From assembly GCF_047496725.1 (NCBI RefSeq), contig NC_132973.1:14996233-15060232 (forward strand): DNA of 64,000 nt, in the 5' to 3' direction. Origin of the DNA: Anoplolepis gracilipes. Its lineage: Eukaryota; Arthropoda; Insecta; Hymenoptera; Formicidae. The number at the start of each line of letters is the position of its first letter. Position 1 is the stretch's first letter. Shown one piece after another: positions 49,596 through 63,265 of the stretch. The notes below the pieces were generated by a model. The model ran no database searches. It was not told the DNA's origin and saw only the letters and a list, made by a program, of their open reading frames with translations. A program made the translations under genes and the position numbers.

Positions 49596-52539
49596 TGAAA
49601 ATATTATACACGGTCTATAAATAATCTCGGGATAGAGACAGGCAAAGATATCCCGACAAGTCGAAATATCGTCCGCGCTGCGACGGCGCCGGATTAGAAT
49701 TCGAGTGCAGTCGCGACTCGACTCCCATGAGAGCGGCAGAGGCCACCGTAAAGGTGGTCATGTATGTGTTATGTGTGTGTATGTGTGCACGCTCGCGGAA
49801 GGTACAGACGTATTATAAAATTCTCCCGTGCGCGATTCTGCGAGAGAAAACATCCGCGCAGCGGATGAGAAGTCGTAAATAAATCGCGGTTTACGCGCCC
49901 ATCAAGTCACTCTTGTTTCGCTGTGAGATTTATTTTATCGCGATACATGTCATTTTTTTCATATAATATTCCAACGTAATTCGGTTTTATGACTTAAACG
50001 TGAACACGATAATTATTCGCTTTTATTTCGCAAATATTATATCTTGCAAATCTATGGAGAATATCTTTCTTCTCGGTCTACAGAACTTCCAACGTTTGAG
50101 CGTTTTGTATCTTTCTCGCTTCTTTTTCTACGAGTCCTCATCGATCACACGCGCGTACAATCGCATCGTAGTCGAACACGACTTCGACTTTGCCGAAGAC
50201 AAATCGCAATTTGTTTATGTATCTTTCGAAGACCGGGACGGAGTTCTCTCTGAGCGAAGGTTTCGGTCGGCGCCAAGATTTACCGCTGTGGTCCCGATTC
50301 TGCGGATATCAGAAGCAATTCCATAGTTTATCTCCCTTGCACCTTCTCTCTCTCTCTCTGTCTCTCTCGCTCTTTCTGTCTCCTCTTCAAGCCTGGCGTC
50401 GATTCTCCACCGTTCTTTCGTCTTGCCTCCCTGCGCGTCGTCTCTTCCATTGCGCTTTCGCTCTCGAGGTAATCTCCAAGAACTTCTGGAGATGGATCGT
50501 CCCGCGGGATGGAAACCGAGGACCGACTTTACCCGCGGCATTTACGCAAACAACCGGGAAAACTACGTTTTCCGTCGGTCCGCATCACGGCTCTCTTCGG
50601 CTCACAATCAGCGAGAGAAATAATACTCCGAACAGTCGCGATTTTCTGTGACGAAAGTGTCGTCTCCTAAGTTTGGACTACTTAATAGCAGAATAATGTT
50701 GGGAATTACAACCAATAACAGAGAGTGTAAAATTGTTTAAAAATAAATTTAAATATATAATTTTTTAAATGTAATCACAAGTGATAATACGTTTTATTTT
50801 CAACTATTTTATAGCATGGGACCACGTCAGAGTATACCTCGAAAACTCTCGAGGATATCTTTTAGAAAATAGACTCTTATTCTTGGGAATTGCTATCAGA
50901 GAATGGAATTCTCAACTTTTAGTTCCTGTTCCGAATACTTGTACCATTTTTTATAAGATTCAGTAACTAGTTTCTGATGTTTGCTTACTTAGAGTAAGCG
51001 ACCTTTTTTTAACATAATTTCGTGAATAGATTGAATAAAAGTTTTTTGTCTCCCTATTACTTTAGTAATATTTAATCATGTACTTTAAGAAAATCGATAA
51101 TTTAAAGCGTTTGAATTTGTCAATCGTTTCACAGACACTTCGAATTTCAATAAATTAAAGAAACGAAAAAGAACAGAAAATATATTTATAGGTGACTATC
51201 AAGTTTACTAACATAATTTAATTAATTTAATTAAGAGTCACTCGAGAAAATAACAATGATATAAAAATGTTATTTTAGTCAAAAGTTCGATAACAGTTTT
51301 ATAAGATTTATTTCAAGCATTTCATTATTCATTATGGTTAAAATCACGTCGATTTTACTCTCCAAAATCTTCTTTTCCGTTCCTTTTGTGTACTTAAATC
51401 AAGTACACAATTAATTTAATAAAATCGTATTCTTTATCGTATTGAAACTACTTTGCGCGAAACAAAATGTATCCCGTAGTTTCAAGAAACATCGCAGAAA
51501 TCGGGATCGGAATAAGGCGGAAAAGTCGGAGAAGACTAAAGAGGAGTAGGGGAAACGACAAGTACCTCAGGACACGAATAAGGGTCGTCGAGGATGGTGT
51601 CAGAGCCAAACTAGTGAAAAGGTGAAAGGGTGAGAAGGGGACCTAGCTTCTCCAGTCCGTTGGCTCTCGTCGGTCTCGAGTCCCGAGAAGTCCAGTCACG
51701 TTCGCGGGTTCTCCGGGGTGAGACACGGGTACACAAGCCTTAACCTTTGCTTTTTCCCTTCGACTGCCGTCCTCAAAGCTTCCTTTGCTAAAGGCTCGGT
51801 TGTGGCTTTGGATAAGAGTCGCCACCATTGCGCAAAGTCCACGAAACACGATTACATTCGCATCTCTTACGGCAATGCCACCGTCTCGGGAATGACTTTG
51901 CAACGCATTAAGTTTAACCAGTAGAATGTGCGATAACCTCTCACCTTAGCTATTTAAGAAAAGCTGTGTACTTTCCACCTTGTAATAAAAAACACGTACG
52001 TGGATCAAAGCTCAAACTGATTAACTTAAGTCGCGCTCTTCCGATTCCGTCACAACTGTGCGAAATTATTTCTTGAGAACGAGTAATCGATGCTGACAGT
52101 GAATCTGTAATTCGATTAGACATCACTCACAATAATACATAATCATATATGGAAATTGTGTAAACACTCAATATATAGACTCAATATATAGACTATATAT
52201 AGAATTCAATATATATGTATACTCAGTAATTACGGTGATTAGTAACGATAATTTTAATTGTGAACATCAGTTAATATATATAATATGGTAACAGCAAGAC
52301 TTTAACGCGCAAGCAGCAAAGTTTAAGGCAAATTAAAATGTTGAGCGTTTAATTTCTAATTTAACACGATTTATGTTAAATTGAGATACTTTATTTCTCG
52401 ACACACAAGTGACTTTCCCATTACTTCTTGTTGCGCTTTTAAATCGGCCCGAGATAAAGTCGACATAGTTTTCTAGAGAAATCGCGCGAATTGATGCGCT
52501 CGTCGCAGGCGAAAACGCGTCTTCCATCTTCCATGATTG
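49596..52539. other. Non-genic stretch
   Basis: GC-rich 49660-50650 with (CT)n at 50345-50382. ORFs of 108 and 153 codons overlap in different frames. AT-rich 50690-51430. GC-balanced 51450-51960. ACTCAATATATAG is tandemly duplicated at 52166-52191. Confidence 0.35.
50345..50382. repeat. Interrupted (CT)n microsatellite
   Basis: CT units with GT and GC interruptions; degenerate relative to the arrays at 11250 and 45455. Confidence 0.85.
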
Positions 52540-52565
52540 AAAAAAAAAAAAAAAAAAAAAAAAAA
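52540..52565. repeat. Poly(A) tract, 26 nt
   Basis: Uninterrupted A run followed by GAAAG. As a plus-strand retroposon tail its body would be to the left (52400-52539); nothing recognised there. Confidence 0.9.
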
Positions 52566-54419
52566 GAAAGAAAAAGCTCCCCGACACGTCGATGTCGAAC
52601 TCTTTTAGCGAAACAAGTCCACGCTCACTCGCTTGTTCAGTTAGTTATTTAGTGCCGCGATTCGGTCACATTTATTCGAACGAACATCCTCCGTTTGTTT
52701 AGCATTTTACAACCGAGCGACGCGATGGTTGCGCGCGGTTCATGCATATACTACGCAGTATCGAATTTCACAGAAGCGTTTTTTTTTTACACTATTCGTG
52801 AAAACGATCAGCGGCTAACGAACGCTGATGAGGCGCCGCAGTTCGGTAATTAAGTACCGGTTGAATTTTAATTCGAGATTTTTTTCCAGTCAATCACGCT
52901 CTTCGATCTGGTAGCGCACGGTTTAAAAAAATCGCTTCGAAAATATCCTGATATTCTAAGCTCTCTTTAAATAATATTAATAAGAATTACTTGATTTTTC
53001 AATTAAATTGAATATTATATAAAATGAGAGGAAAGCGTGAATTCGTAAAGTTTAAATTTCTCGTTGAAACTTAATTGAACATTTCGTATCGAAAGACAGA
53101 CGCGTAATTTTTCTCGCGTGAACCGATTCGCGTGACAATCATTTAAAATGAACATGTGGGATTAAAGCGACGCTATTTATTCTTGTTTTTATCCAATTAC
53201 ATGGATACGCACCTTCATTGATGTGCGTATTATTTATATTAATTATATTATTTTGTAATATCAATCGTTGCATGAATCGAGCGTCGAATTCGTTTATGAA
53301 GTTACATCTCTTTTTATTTGCAAATGCATAACAAATATGTAATATCGTTTATCTTTATTTCTATCTTTAACATCCATTTTATGTTTTCTATCTGTGGCGA
53401 AGCATAAAAATAGATCGTATAATACCGCGGCTATATATCTCTATTGGATCTGTCAGAATTATCAGAATATTTGACATTATCACATTCGGCGAGTGACGTC
53501 ACTTCGATCGGTCTCCTGGATCAAATAATAAAGTGCTGATTGATTAAATCTTAATTTCCGTTTACGTTTATTTCGATAAGTATATACAAAAAATTAAGAA
53601 AATATTTCACAGATTCGAAAAGCGAACATAAGTTTATAGATAATATATATATATGTTCGCATTGTATGTTGCGTCATTGTATCGGATTAAGAATATCGCA
53701 ATGACCGACATTCCGCTTGGCAGCACTAAACTTAGAAATGCACTTAAGCGAATCAATAAACACGTTTCGAACTTTGCGAATCTTCTCGCTCAGCCTTTTC
53801 GCCGTTCCATGCTTGAATGCGAAGTTTACTCGCATCGAACTTATTGTTGGAGCCAGTAATACTCGAAGATATTTTCATTGTCGCTCCTTTATTCATGCAA
53901 GTGAACTTAGAGCATTAAAAGAACTTTGCTTATTAAAAAACGGCGCTCGCAACTCACAGTTAAAATTAGATTTCACTAAATTATGCTTTCATTAATTTGA
54001 ATTGTACCTGTTTTATCCTTTTATAGATATTTTCTTTCGTATTAAATATGAATGAGCTTTTTCCCATTGTGTTCTACTGAATTTTCTATAAAAAGTTGTT
54101 TTAAACCGATAAAGGTCGATCTTGTTAATAAATGAAGACTTTTTATGAAAATAATCTATATATCTATCTATATATTAAAAGTATATTAAAAGCGTGAAAA
54201 GTATAGAGACGATATTAATGAAATCGCGATCTGACCTCATATCTCTCCTTAAAATTCATGAATTTTTCGCAGAAATCCAGTGCGCAAAATCACATTTTCC
54301 TTTGGATATCGAATTCTCGTCTCCACGCTGAATTTTGAAATTCACTACATGAAATGTAATAGCTACCTTGGCGATATATGTGGCGACGTGCGCTATTCGT
54401 CGCATGCGCTAAATTTTAA
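52566..54419. other. Non-genic stretch
   Basis: GC-balanced 52570-52960. A good acceptor (TTTTTTTCCAG ending 52889) opens a 26-codon frame ending in TAA at 52968-52970, with an unrecognised peptide. AT-rich 52970-54350. ORFs 53653-53995 are unrecognised. Confidence 0.35.
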
Positions 54420-56087
54420 GTGTCACCATCGCAAGTAATCAATTTGCGATGTCGCGGCGCATCGACGGCGATATCAGCGCGTGGACACGCACGTGCTCGG
54501 ATTTTCAATCTCGTGTATTATATAATATATACATGTATACACAATAAAAAGCGCGCGCATTTCTTTATCGTGACCGTAAACGCATCGCATGCCCGACATA
54601 TCCCCGGCGTCTACACTGCAAACAATCGCGAACGCGAAGAACTGTAAAGGAAATATCGTTGAAAGCATAATTTCCACTATGTTATTCCGGAAAAATCCAG
54701 CCGGCACCTTGCACAATGTAAAAATATGGGAATCTAGTTTCGCACGCTATCATCGCGCACGCGATCTCTGCTGTGATAAAAAAAATACATAAAAAACGAT
54801 AAAACCGGATCGATCGAATACAATTTGGTATGCAAAATATCTCATCGAATCGACCGCTTCGATGTGCGCGCAAAATTATTTTTCCGTCGTGTATCCATTA
54901 CTTGGATGTTCATCTTTTACATACAGTTGTAATGTGTTGAAGCCTTTGCCATTTTTTAGACGTTTTTATCAGATTATATATAGACTAATTTATAAAGATT
55001 ATTTTAATCTAATATGCAATGCGATTAAGTGCGTTTTGTGTATTTTAAATATTATTTTTATTCAACTAGACATAAAAATTCACATGGAACCGTGTGTAAT
55101 TACAGTTATGTTCTGATACGTATCGGAAAACTCCATAATTTATCATGGCTATGCGGAAACGTTTAATAACTCGTACAGCTAGCGTTAATCGATTCGGCTC
55201 TCCGCCCCAAGCACCGACGCAACAACTTTTAGCCGCGAGTTTCGATATTTGCCGGGCAGAAAAAGAGGATCACATGACGATTCCGTCAAAGGATAAAGGG
55301 AGCTCTCCGTGGGAGAGTCGACTCTCTCCAGCGTGAGCGATTACTGCCATTGGAAAAATTCGACCGGAAACACGATCGCTCGTTGTTTCCGTCACACTAA
55401 AGAACGCGAGGGAAGCAATAGGAGAGAAAAGGTACTGAGGAAAACACAGAGCGAGAAAGAGAGATGGAAAGAGAGGAAAGGGATGCAAGTACGAATTGAG
55501 TAGTCGGTTAGGGAACGTCAGGACGGGAGAGGGTGGATACGGTGGGAAAGGACGGAGGGAAAAAAAAAAAAGAAAAAAGATAGAATCACCTCGCGGTGGA
55601 CGAGGAGATTGGCATTCACGGTTAGTGAAGCTCCGGTGGTCGCGAATGGAGAGCGCAGGGTATCTGACTGGCAGGGTGTGACGGGAGAGGGAAGCGCGCA
55701 GCTATCGGGCACGGTCGGTCAATTTAAACCGAAAATACAAAAAGTAAATTAGCCGGACAGAACGACCGTTCGGTGGTTTGCTCGTCGCGACGGAATGCGC
55801 TCGCGCGCGCGCACTCGCGCATCACGTGTGTCGGATCGTGTATGGTGCTTGTGGTCCGTGGTATTTTACGGATATCCGGTGTGTTATTACAGAACGCGGC
55901 GTGCGACCCAAGTCCTTCGTGCAAGCTAGTATGCCCGAGTTTAATCGGTTCACCCGTCCCTATGATGTATCATTATGTCGATACATCTCATATGAGTACT
56001 CCTTTTAACTGCGCTTTTCCCCACTTTTAGCATTTTTTTTTTTCACATTCGTTTATAAGGTAATTTCGCGACCCGTGTACCACTTCT
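54420..56087. other. CpG-rich stretch
   Basis: Rich in CG, GATCG and GCGCGC words. 55430-55580 is purine-rich with an A11 at 55559. Z-DNA-type CGCGCGCGCGCAC at 55802-55814. Many ORFs of 60-85 codons on both strands, none recognised. AT-rich gap 54900-55140. Confidence 0.35.
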
Positions 56088-56111
56088 AAAAAAAAAAAAA
56101 AAAAAAAAAAA
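56088..56111. repeat. Poly(A) tract, 24 nt
   Basis: A run ending in TTATGG. The sequence to its left (55980-56087) is not a recognisable retrocopy. Confidence 0.9.
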
Positions 56112-58195
56112 TTATGGAAAATAAAAATAAGCGTACTGAATCATAAATCGCTTTAAATATATCTGAAAAAGTGTTAATTTAATTAAATACTCTTTAATTA
56201 AATGTAAAATGTAAAATATTTTCAATATGTGGTAAAGAGTAAGAACTCACAAATTAAATTAAATCCACTTTTCCCTCAGGACGCGATTTAGTTAGATTAC
56301 CATAGTATATGACGAATAGAAGAAAAACAAATCATGTTAATATAAATATAATACATATAATAATATTTACGAATTTTTTTTTAATTTTTCGTCTTTGTAA
56401 CTGTGAAAATATTTAACACTTATCTAAATTTTAAACACTCTAATTATGCATATAAGAATACCATTGGTCTAATCCATAACCGAATGCAATTAAAAAAACA
56501 TCAATCATACCAAATGCTATCTGTGTTTTATATTTTAAAAATTCCTAATTTTTTCTTCTATCAGCAATCCATCTTCTCTAAAAATTATTCTAATTTGAGG
56601 ACTATATATTAATGTTTCAAAATTATTATTGATGAATAGTTAATTCAGATTGGACAAAAAACCCGCGAATAAAAAGAAAATACGATACATCTAAGGAAAT
56701 ATTTATTCAAATTTAATAATCCCATTATATATTCAACTCAACTTTCCGTATTAAAGAAGAATGCACCTTACTATGTATATGCAAATTCATTAATTCCTAA
56801 AGACAGATCGCGCGATTGAGATGAGCACGAAGCGAGTAATCCTCAGGCGAGATAAACCTCGCCGATAGCTCCGCCGCGCTGGCTTCCGGCATCGAGGAAT
56901 GTTATTTAGCGGCTATATGGTAGCGATTGCGCTGTTATTGGCTATCCGGCGGCGCGGCGATGGGGATCGATCGAATGTTTTCAATATTAAATTCACAGTA
57001 GCGCGCATCGCGCGGACACAAAACGCGCACCGCGCGGCAAATATCTAGAGGCGATACTTTTAAGCAAATGTGCATACAAATGAGTGCTCTGGGCTCTCGA
57101 GCTCGTATCGAGACGCGAATGCAAACGAATGTACGAACGCTTTTCCCCGAGATAGGTATGTAGTAACTAACTGTACGCAGCTCGCTTCCATAGAGATTGC
57201 CCTGTATTCGACCAATTATCGAGTACGCATACAACAGTACGTCGTAAACCTTCCCTTTCGATTAACCGTCTAACGCGAGATACTACTTCGCGGGTAGGGG
57301 TCGTAATGTTTTCGTAACGCGCGTACTACAATGAATACTTTCAACAAATACGATTCAATTTTGTCACAATGATTTTCCCGATCGAGAGAAAACGCTAGTC
57401 GATCGGCTGTAGTTGTTTTTTTTTTTTTTTTTTTCATATTGTAGGAATAGTTTGAAATAGCGACACACTCGAGGTCGAGAGAGATACCTTGCCAAGTCTA
57501 ATGGAAGTCTCGCGACTATTGTGTGCAGCTGTCGTGAGCAACGCTGCATTTGTGGATTACTTCCTCGGGTCTTTGGCGAAACGATCGATGCTCTTACTGA
57601 AAGTAAGTCGGTCGAAGGAGAAATGCAGTCCTTATTTGCGCCGCGGTCGGGTCATGATTAACAGCTGTTCCGTGCGTTGTTTCGTCCCGTACGGCTTTTC
57701 CGGCTGTAAGGGCGATTGTGGGCCGCATTAAAATGCACGAGCCGAGGGGGAGAAAACCCCGGGAGAGAATCCCGACCCGGAGATTTTTCGAAGGAGACCA
57801 CGGGGAGACGAGACGTTTCTCGTTGGCGCCAAGATCATTTGTAGAAATACGACGGAGGGAAACGCGAATGTCTGTGAGGTCGCGCGGATTTCGCGGAGCG
57901 CTTTCTCTCTCTCTCTCTCTCTTTTCCTCTCCACCGTTTAATTAGATTATTTAAGTAGCGCGCCGCGCTTCTGTCCCGGCTCGGATTTCTCCCGTTTCGT
58001 TCGTCCGCGCGCGACGCAACACGATGGATAGCAGACCGTCGCCTTTATACTCGAAAACTTTGCTTTCGAGTACGCGGCACAAAGGCCACCGAGGCGACCG
58101 AGGGAATTCATTTAATATCGATTTTCTCGAGGACCTTCGATGCATCTCGTTTCCCGTCCTGCTTACCCACCCCCTTTTCCCTTTTTCACTAGCGC
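56112..58195. other. AT-rich then CpG-rich stretch
   Basis: AT-rich 56112-56790. CpG-rich 56800-58195 with T19 at 57416-57434 and (CT)n at 57904-57922. ORFs of 60-99 codons on both strands overlap and are unrecognised. GAACAGCTG-type E-boxes absent; CACGTG not seen here. Confidence 0.35.
57904..57922. repeat. (CT)n microsatellite
   Basis: Nine CT units at the end of a GC-rich patch. Confidence 0.85.
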
Positions 58196-58238
58196 CTCCC
58201 CCTCTCCCCCCCCCCTCCCCCCTCTACCCCCGCCGCCC
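58196..58238 (-). repeat. C-rich tract (minus-strand G-quadruplex / i-motif)
   Basis: CTCCCCCTCTC, then eleven C, T, six C and a CCCCCGCCGCCC end. The minus strand has five or more G runs, giving strong quadruplex potential. Confidence 0.75.
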
Positions 58239-59892
58239 TTGCTATATATTCGAAAGCACGCCACCTCTAATATTTCCTTTGTAAATCAAGCGCGCTCCCC
58301 GGTTCGTGTGAACAAGTAATTCTTCGGGCGGACGGTAGTTATCGGGGTCGCGTTTCAAAACAATACCGTTTTATAAAGCGAGTGAAGTTCGGTATTGTGT
58401 GCAGAGTCATCAGGTGAAAGCAATCACGCAATATTTGATTTCACTAAGGCCCATTGGTCTCGATCAATCTTGATAATCTACAAGCTACTAACGATACATG
58501 TACAAAACAAAATAAATAAAAAAATTGATACACCATTTTGTTTTTGGATTCTGAGCTTTTAGCTAAAAGTTCCAAATAAAAATATATAGATATTTACTAA
58601 ATACTGTTTCTCCTATCAGATTGTATATCATAGATCTGATACCGTTTCAAACTTTTTTTTTTGCAAATTATTGTTTCTAAAAGCAAACAAAAATAGAATC
58701 TGAAAAATCTAAAAAATTGATCCTCGAAATATTGATATATTCATATTGCAAACTATAAAAACATGGTAAGAATTACAGTAAGAATCATACACAAAAATGA
58801 AACAAAGTTACAGAGACTTACAAACATGTACAATAACATAACACAAAAAGGATACTAATTTTTTGACTGCCATTATATAATTCTTTGAAGAGAAATCGTA
58901 AAATAAAACATACAACTTTCGATACAACTTTCGATTTAGCATGATGAGTAAACTAAAAAATATGGATCGAATTTACATTAACTATAAATATAACATTTAA
59001 TATTGTTGAAAAATAAAGCTATGTCGGTTTAAAGGCTCAAAAATCTGTAATATTTTAAATTAATTTATAACTTACAATTAATATATATAGTTACATTTGC
59101 TGTATCATTTTTGTCATATTTATAATATTTTATTAATTATTGGACCAATTTAATTTATAACTCTGTAAATATCTCTGCCGGTCGAAACGTTGTAGAGAAC
59201 TCTAAGACTGACTTCATTCTTCCTCTTCCTCTTTCTCTTTCTATATATTCCTTCTGATAACGATTTGCAGTAAGAGGTTCGAAATGAGGCGATGCTGCAC
59301 AGAACTTTTTGAAAATTTATTACGCCGGTTCTTGCGGCATCGATGCGACGGCGAGCACATGCCATCTCGCGAAATATCGCTGATTCATCGATAACATAAA
59401 TAGAAGTTTAATTAATTCACCGCTCGTTTAACTCGGCTGACAGGTCGACGGAAAGTAAGAGAGAAAGAGAAAGAGATAGAAGAAGGGAAGGGGCAGAGAT
59501 TACGAGGGAAATGCTTTAAGCTCCGGCGTAATATATCCCGACCTCTTATATATCAGACTAGAAGATGGTTATACGAACCAGCGGGGTCAGCAGATAGAAA
59601 CTCGATTGGATATCTAAGAATTTCAGAATGTTCACGGGACGCAACAATTGACGCTCAAATTTAGATAAAATTCCGATTCTTATCTAGAGATGACGTTGAT
59701 TGATAAAACCGATTGCTATTATTTTCGAGTAATTAATTAAATTAAGTTTTAGTAATTACAATAACTTAAAATGAGTAATTTACAATAAATTAATTTATAA
59801 TAATAATTTAATAATATTTAATTCTAATAATATAGTATTCAATTATAATAATAATTTAATAATAATAACTTAAATTAATTAAATTAAATTTA

Positions 59893-59895
<3 letters not shown>
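58239..59895. other. AT-rich non-genic stretch
   Basis: GC-balanced to 58440, then AT-rich. CTTTTAGCTAAAAG (58556-58569) is a perfect 14-bp palindrome. ATCAGAT/ATCTGAT arms surround 58616-58640. TTTTCGAGTAATT at 59723-59735 echoes the right half of the 33-bp element at 3185. A TAATAATTTAATAAT low-complexity block precedes the TA array. Confidence 0.4.

Positions 59896-59935
<40 letters not shown>
59896..59935. repeat. (TA)n microsatellite, 40 bp
   Basis: Pure TA repeat, flanked on the left by TTTAGTG and on the right by AAATTAAG. Confidence 0.95.
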
Positions 59936-59942
<7 letters not shown>

Positions 59943-60162
59943 GCATGAAATATTACGTATGAGAAAAAACATATAATAAATAGATTAATAAAATACGTAA
60001 AAAATATATTTGTTTTTCTAGAAATATTTATTGAAGCAATCGAATAGAAACTCCGTGTCTCCGATGTGATAACAAAAGCTGTTTTAACAGAAAATTGCAC
60101 GAGCATTTTTCCCGCTGGACGCTCTAAATATCACAACATCAGTTTGGGAATTAAACGCGATG
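59936..60162. other. Non-genic stretch
   Basis: AT-rich to 60040, then GC-balanced. No ORF above 60 codons. Leads into the TAATC cluster. Confidence 0.4.
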
Positions 60163-60214
60163 TAATCAGGTGGACGCTGTACGGTATTGATTAATTTGCG
60201 GATAATCCTGATTA
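60163..60214. promoter_or_regulatory. Cluster of four TAATC cores
   Basis: TAATC (60163), GATTA (60189), TAATCC (60203) and GATTA (60210) lie within 52 bp in sequence that is not simply AT-rich. TAATCC/GGATTA is the site for K50 homeodomains such as Orthodenticle, the head-patterning factor that takes the Bicoid role in wasps. Further ATTA words follow to 60300. Motif evidence only. Confidence 0.3.
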
Positions 60215-61176
60215 CCGGCGAATACACAATTACGTCCTTTGCATCAGGTGCTATAAATTAATTGGTGTGGCTGAGTAACGTCAGCTTGAAATTATATCAA
60301 TGTTTAACTTGTTGACAATTACTCCGATATTGCACGCTGAAAAAAATTGACTATACACTCATCGATGTGATTTGATTACGAAATAGTATATAGTCGATTA
60401 TTCATTATCGAGAGTGAAGTTGCGAGTTTATTTGCAATGAGTACTCTTTAATGAGACCGAGAGAGGGAACTCACACAAATTATTTAATGAACTTGAACGA
60501 AATTCAAACTTGGAAGCCGTACGAAAAGACGGCGGTCTTATTCCGCGAATAAATCCTTCATCTCGAGGATACAACTTACATCGTCACTCATCATTTATAC
60601 GAAGATCCGTCCGTCATATATAGCTAAGATATTGATAATTGATTGTATATGCGCTAGCCGCTAGAATAAAAGTAGAGTATCTTATTTATCATTCAATGCT
60701 CTTAAGGTAGTCGTTTTTTATCTTCAACTCGCAATCGCTTTCATCCAATCGAATTAGAAGGCCGACAGTGGTTGATAAACGTCTGTAGATAAGCTCGGAT
60801 AGAGATGGAACGGCCGAGAACTGTCTTCTTGCGTTTCTATCTTCTTCAAGAAGAAGCTTGTCGTATCGACGTGACACGCCTTAGTCTTTCGCTAATGAAA
60901 CCGCGTATTAAAACCCACCGATCTATAATTGACCTGATATCCCGTTTTGATGGCACGTCATCTGTTCGCAGTGACATACTAAAATTACAGTTGTTGCCTT
61001 CGAGAGAAGAGGAGTTTAAAATAGCGATCCCACGTGAATAACCAGTGGAAAAATCAAATATAACGCGACGCTACCAAAGGGAGACTTTGACCGGGTTCGA
61101 TGCATCGAATTTTCAATCTTTCAAATAGGTATATCCATAAGTCATCCCAAGATACGCCACGATCGCGTAATATCCC
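60215..61176. other. Non-genic stretch
   Basis: Mixed composition. ORF 60805-61041 (78 codons) has no known domain. TTCGATGCATCGAA at 61096-61109 is a perfect 14-bp palindrome, 68 bp from the next one. Confidence 0.4.
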
Positions 61177-61194
61177 CGTGTGCGCGCGCACACG
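61177..61194. repeat. Perfect 18-bp palindrome
   Basis: CGTGTGCGCGCGCACACG reads the same on both strands and alternates purine-pyrimidine throughout, so it can form a cruciform or Z-DNA. Confidence 0.9.
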
Positions 61195-63245
61195 AATGGA
61201 CAACGATTCTTTACTATCCCGGTACGTCCTTTCGAATTTACGGTAATACGTATCGCGATAGCGCGTAAATCTTCGCAGACGCGGCGATTCGCGGGAAATT
61301 GGAAAAGCCGTCTGCGGCGATTGGCGATATGTCCGCTCGTCTGTAGATGCATATTTTAATGATGCATGGAAGGAAAAGATCGTCAGAACGATCGCGTCTG
61401 CGGCGAATCAATCGGTTCCAATTGTATTCTCGTTCACGCAGTTGCTTCGTTTATTTATTCACCACATTTATCATTCATTCGTTCATTATTTTCTTATTCA
61501 TTCTTCATATATAAAATAAAATTTAACATATTTTATTTCGTAATTACAATATAAATTTAAAAAAAAATATATAAAAACTGTTTTAATACTTTATAGATAA
61601 TTTATTTACTGTATAACAAATTATTTTTTTAAATTTTACTAAATAGAATATTGCACTTTTTCTATTTATTAATAATCAGTTGAGTCGATGGATTCAATGA
61701 TTGCTAGATATTGTTAAAGTTTAATATATAAATTTAATACATAAATGTTATTAATTTTCCAGCTTTTGAAGACATTTTCTCTGAAACAAAACTTCGTACT
61801 CTACTTTATATTTGCGGTTTATTATTGCACAAGTAATTATTCCTTCTTCTAATGAATCTGCGATTTCGAATGCACTCAAATATATTGCCGTGTCGTTTTT
61901 TTTTAAATGAATGTTCTGCGTAAGCTGAATGAGAGTTTGCAATAATAACACGGTAGAAACAATGTACAGCAGTTTAGAAGTAAATTTTGGAGTAGCAGTA
62001 AATCGTTAACGAGCTAAGTAACATTCGTCGTCCATTTACAGCTAAATTTATTGATCTGATCATTTACATTCGTGCCAGTTGATGCTACTGTGAATCACCG
62101 ATGAAGCACATATCCTCCCACGCCATTCCGAATCGGGTTATTGTCGATGCAGTATGCTCCAGTTAATCGATAACTGCGCAAACCGTGTTCAGAGAGCATT
62201 CCTAATGTATCCATTGTCTTTGAACAGATGTATCTACCTCTCTGTCTGTCTCCGCTCTCCATCTCCAAGTTTACTTCTTCTTTGTCTATCTGCCTCCTCC
62301 TCTCTATTCTTCCCCGTGTTGTCTATCGCATTAAAAGGCAGGTCGATGGGGGATGATTTAGGAGTGTGCAGCTGCTTTTGCCTAATTTCTCCGTGTCAGT
62401 TTATTATATACATGCGTGCAAACAACTCCGTGTATGCACATGCGTGCGTATACGCGCAACGTAATACAGTTCGACGCCGTCTAAGTTCCGGGAGCATCGC
62501 GGTGCGATTAATCCCGCGGTTATCTGGGAGGAGCCGTGAAATCATCAACGTGACGTCGTCGAAGTTTCGCCCGTATTGGCGGAAAGAGCGATAGAGAGAC
62601 AGATGCGCCCGGCGCAATCGTCACGTTGACAAACTTTAGCCGAGCCCGCTCCCCTGATTCTGCGATTAAATGGTTCGAAATGTGTATCGATGTGCACGAA
62701 GTCGTTTATATGAACTTTGAGACCAGCTTCCTCACCGGTTCAAAGAGATCTCGAAGCTGTCGGCACTCATATCGGGAATCTCTATCTTATTAGTTTTGCC
62801 ATGTAAAGCAGACTAAGATTAGAAGAGACAGTTTTTCGAGACGAAATTACATAAGATCAACAACTCTCGTCGAAGTAAGTGGAAGTAAATGAACTAAGTC
62901 GAGATATGCAAATGCTAAATGAGATAAATGGATATTCTTTTGTAGGAGTGTTACTTCGATGTATACGTGTCTTGAAAATCTTACAAGTATGTATATAGTA
63001 ATATTGAACGATATGCATAAATTGTATATCGCTACACTTGATTTATCGCATTGAATTTATGTCCAATATTACGCGTGAGACAAATTAAAAATTAAATTTT
63101 AATATATATAAATTAAAAATAAATATAAACATCTTCGGCTTTTAAGAATAAAATAAGCGAATAAAGTTTATATTTAAATAAAATCTACGTCGTAAATCTC
63201 ACATGAGTATTTTGAAATTCTTAGTAAGGAAAAATAAACTTTTCA
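61195..63245. other. Non-genic stretch
   Basis: CpG-rich to 61400, AT-rich 61490-62060, mixed 62100-62800 with a 146-codon ORF (62154-62594) that is unrecognised and Cys/Ser-rich from CT-rich sequence. AT-rich 62880-63230. Confidence 0.4.
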
Positions 63246-63247
63246 TT

Positions 63248-63265
63248 GGGGGGGGGGAGGGGGGT
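63248..63265 (+). repeat. G-rich run
   Basis: Ten or more G, one A, then six G. Homopolymer length may be an assembly or read artefact; quadruplex capable. Confidence 0.8.

Noticed and set aside
50000..50651. Overlapping plus-strand ORFs of 108 and 153 codons
   Set aside because: Different frames over the same DNA, one passing through a CT array; no domain in either.
52890..52970. 26-codon frame after a good acceptor site
   Set aside because: Too short, no matching upstream exon, peptide unrecognised.
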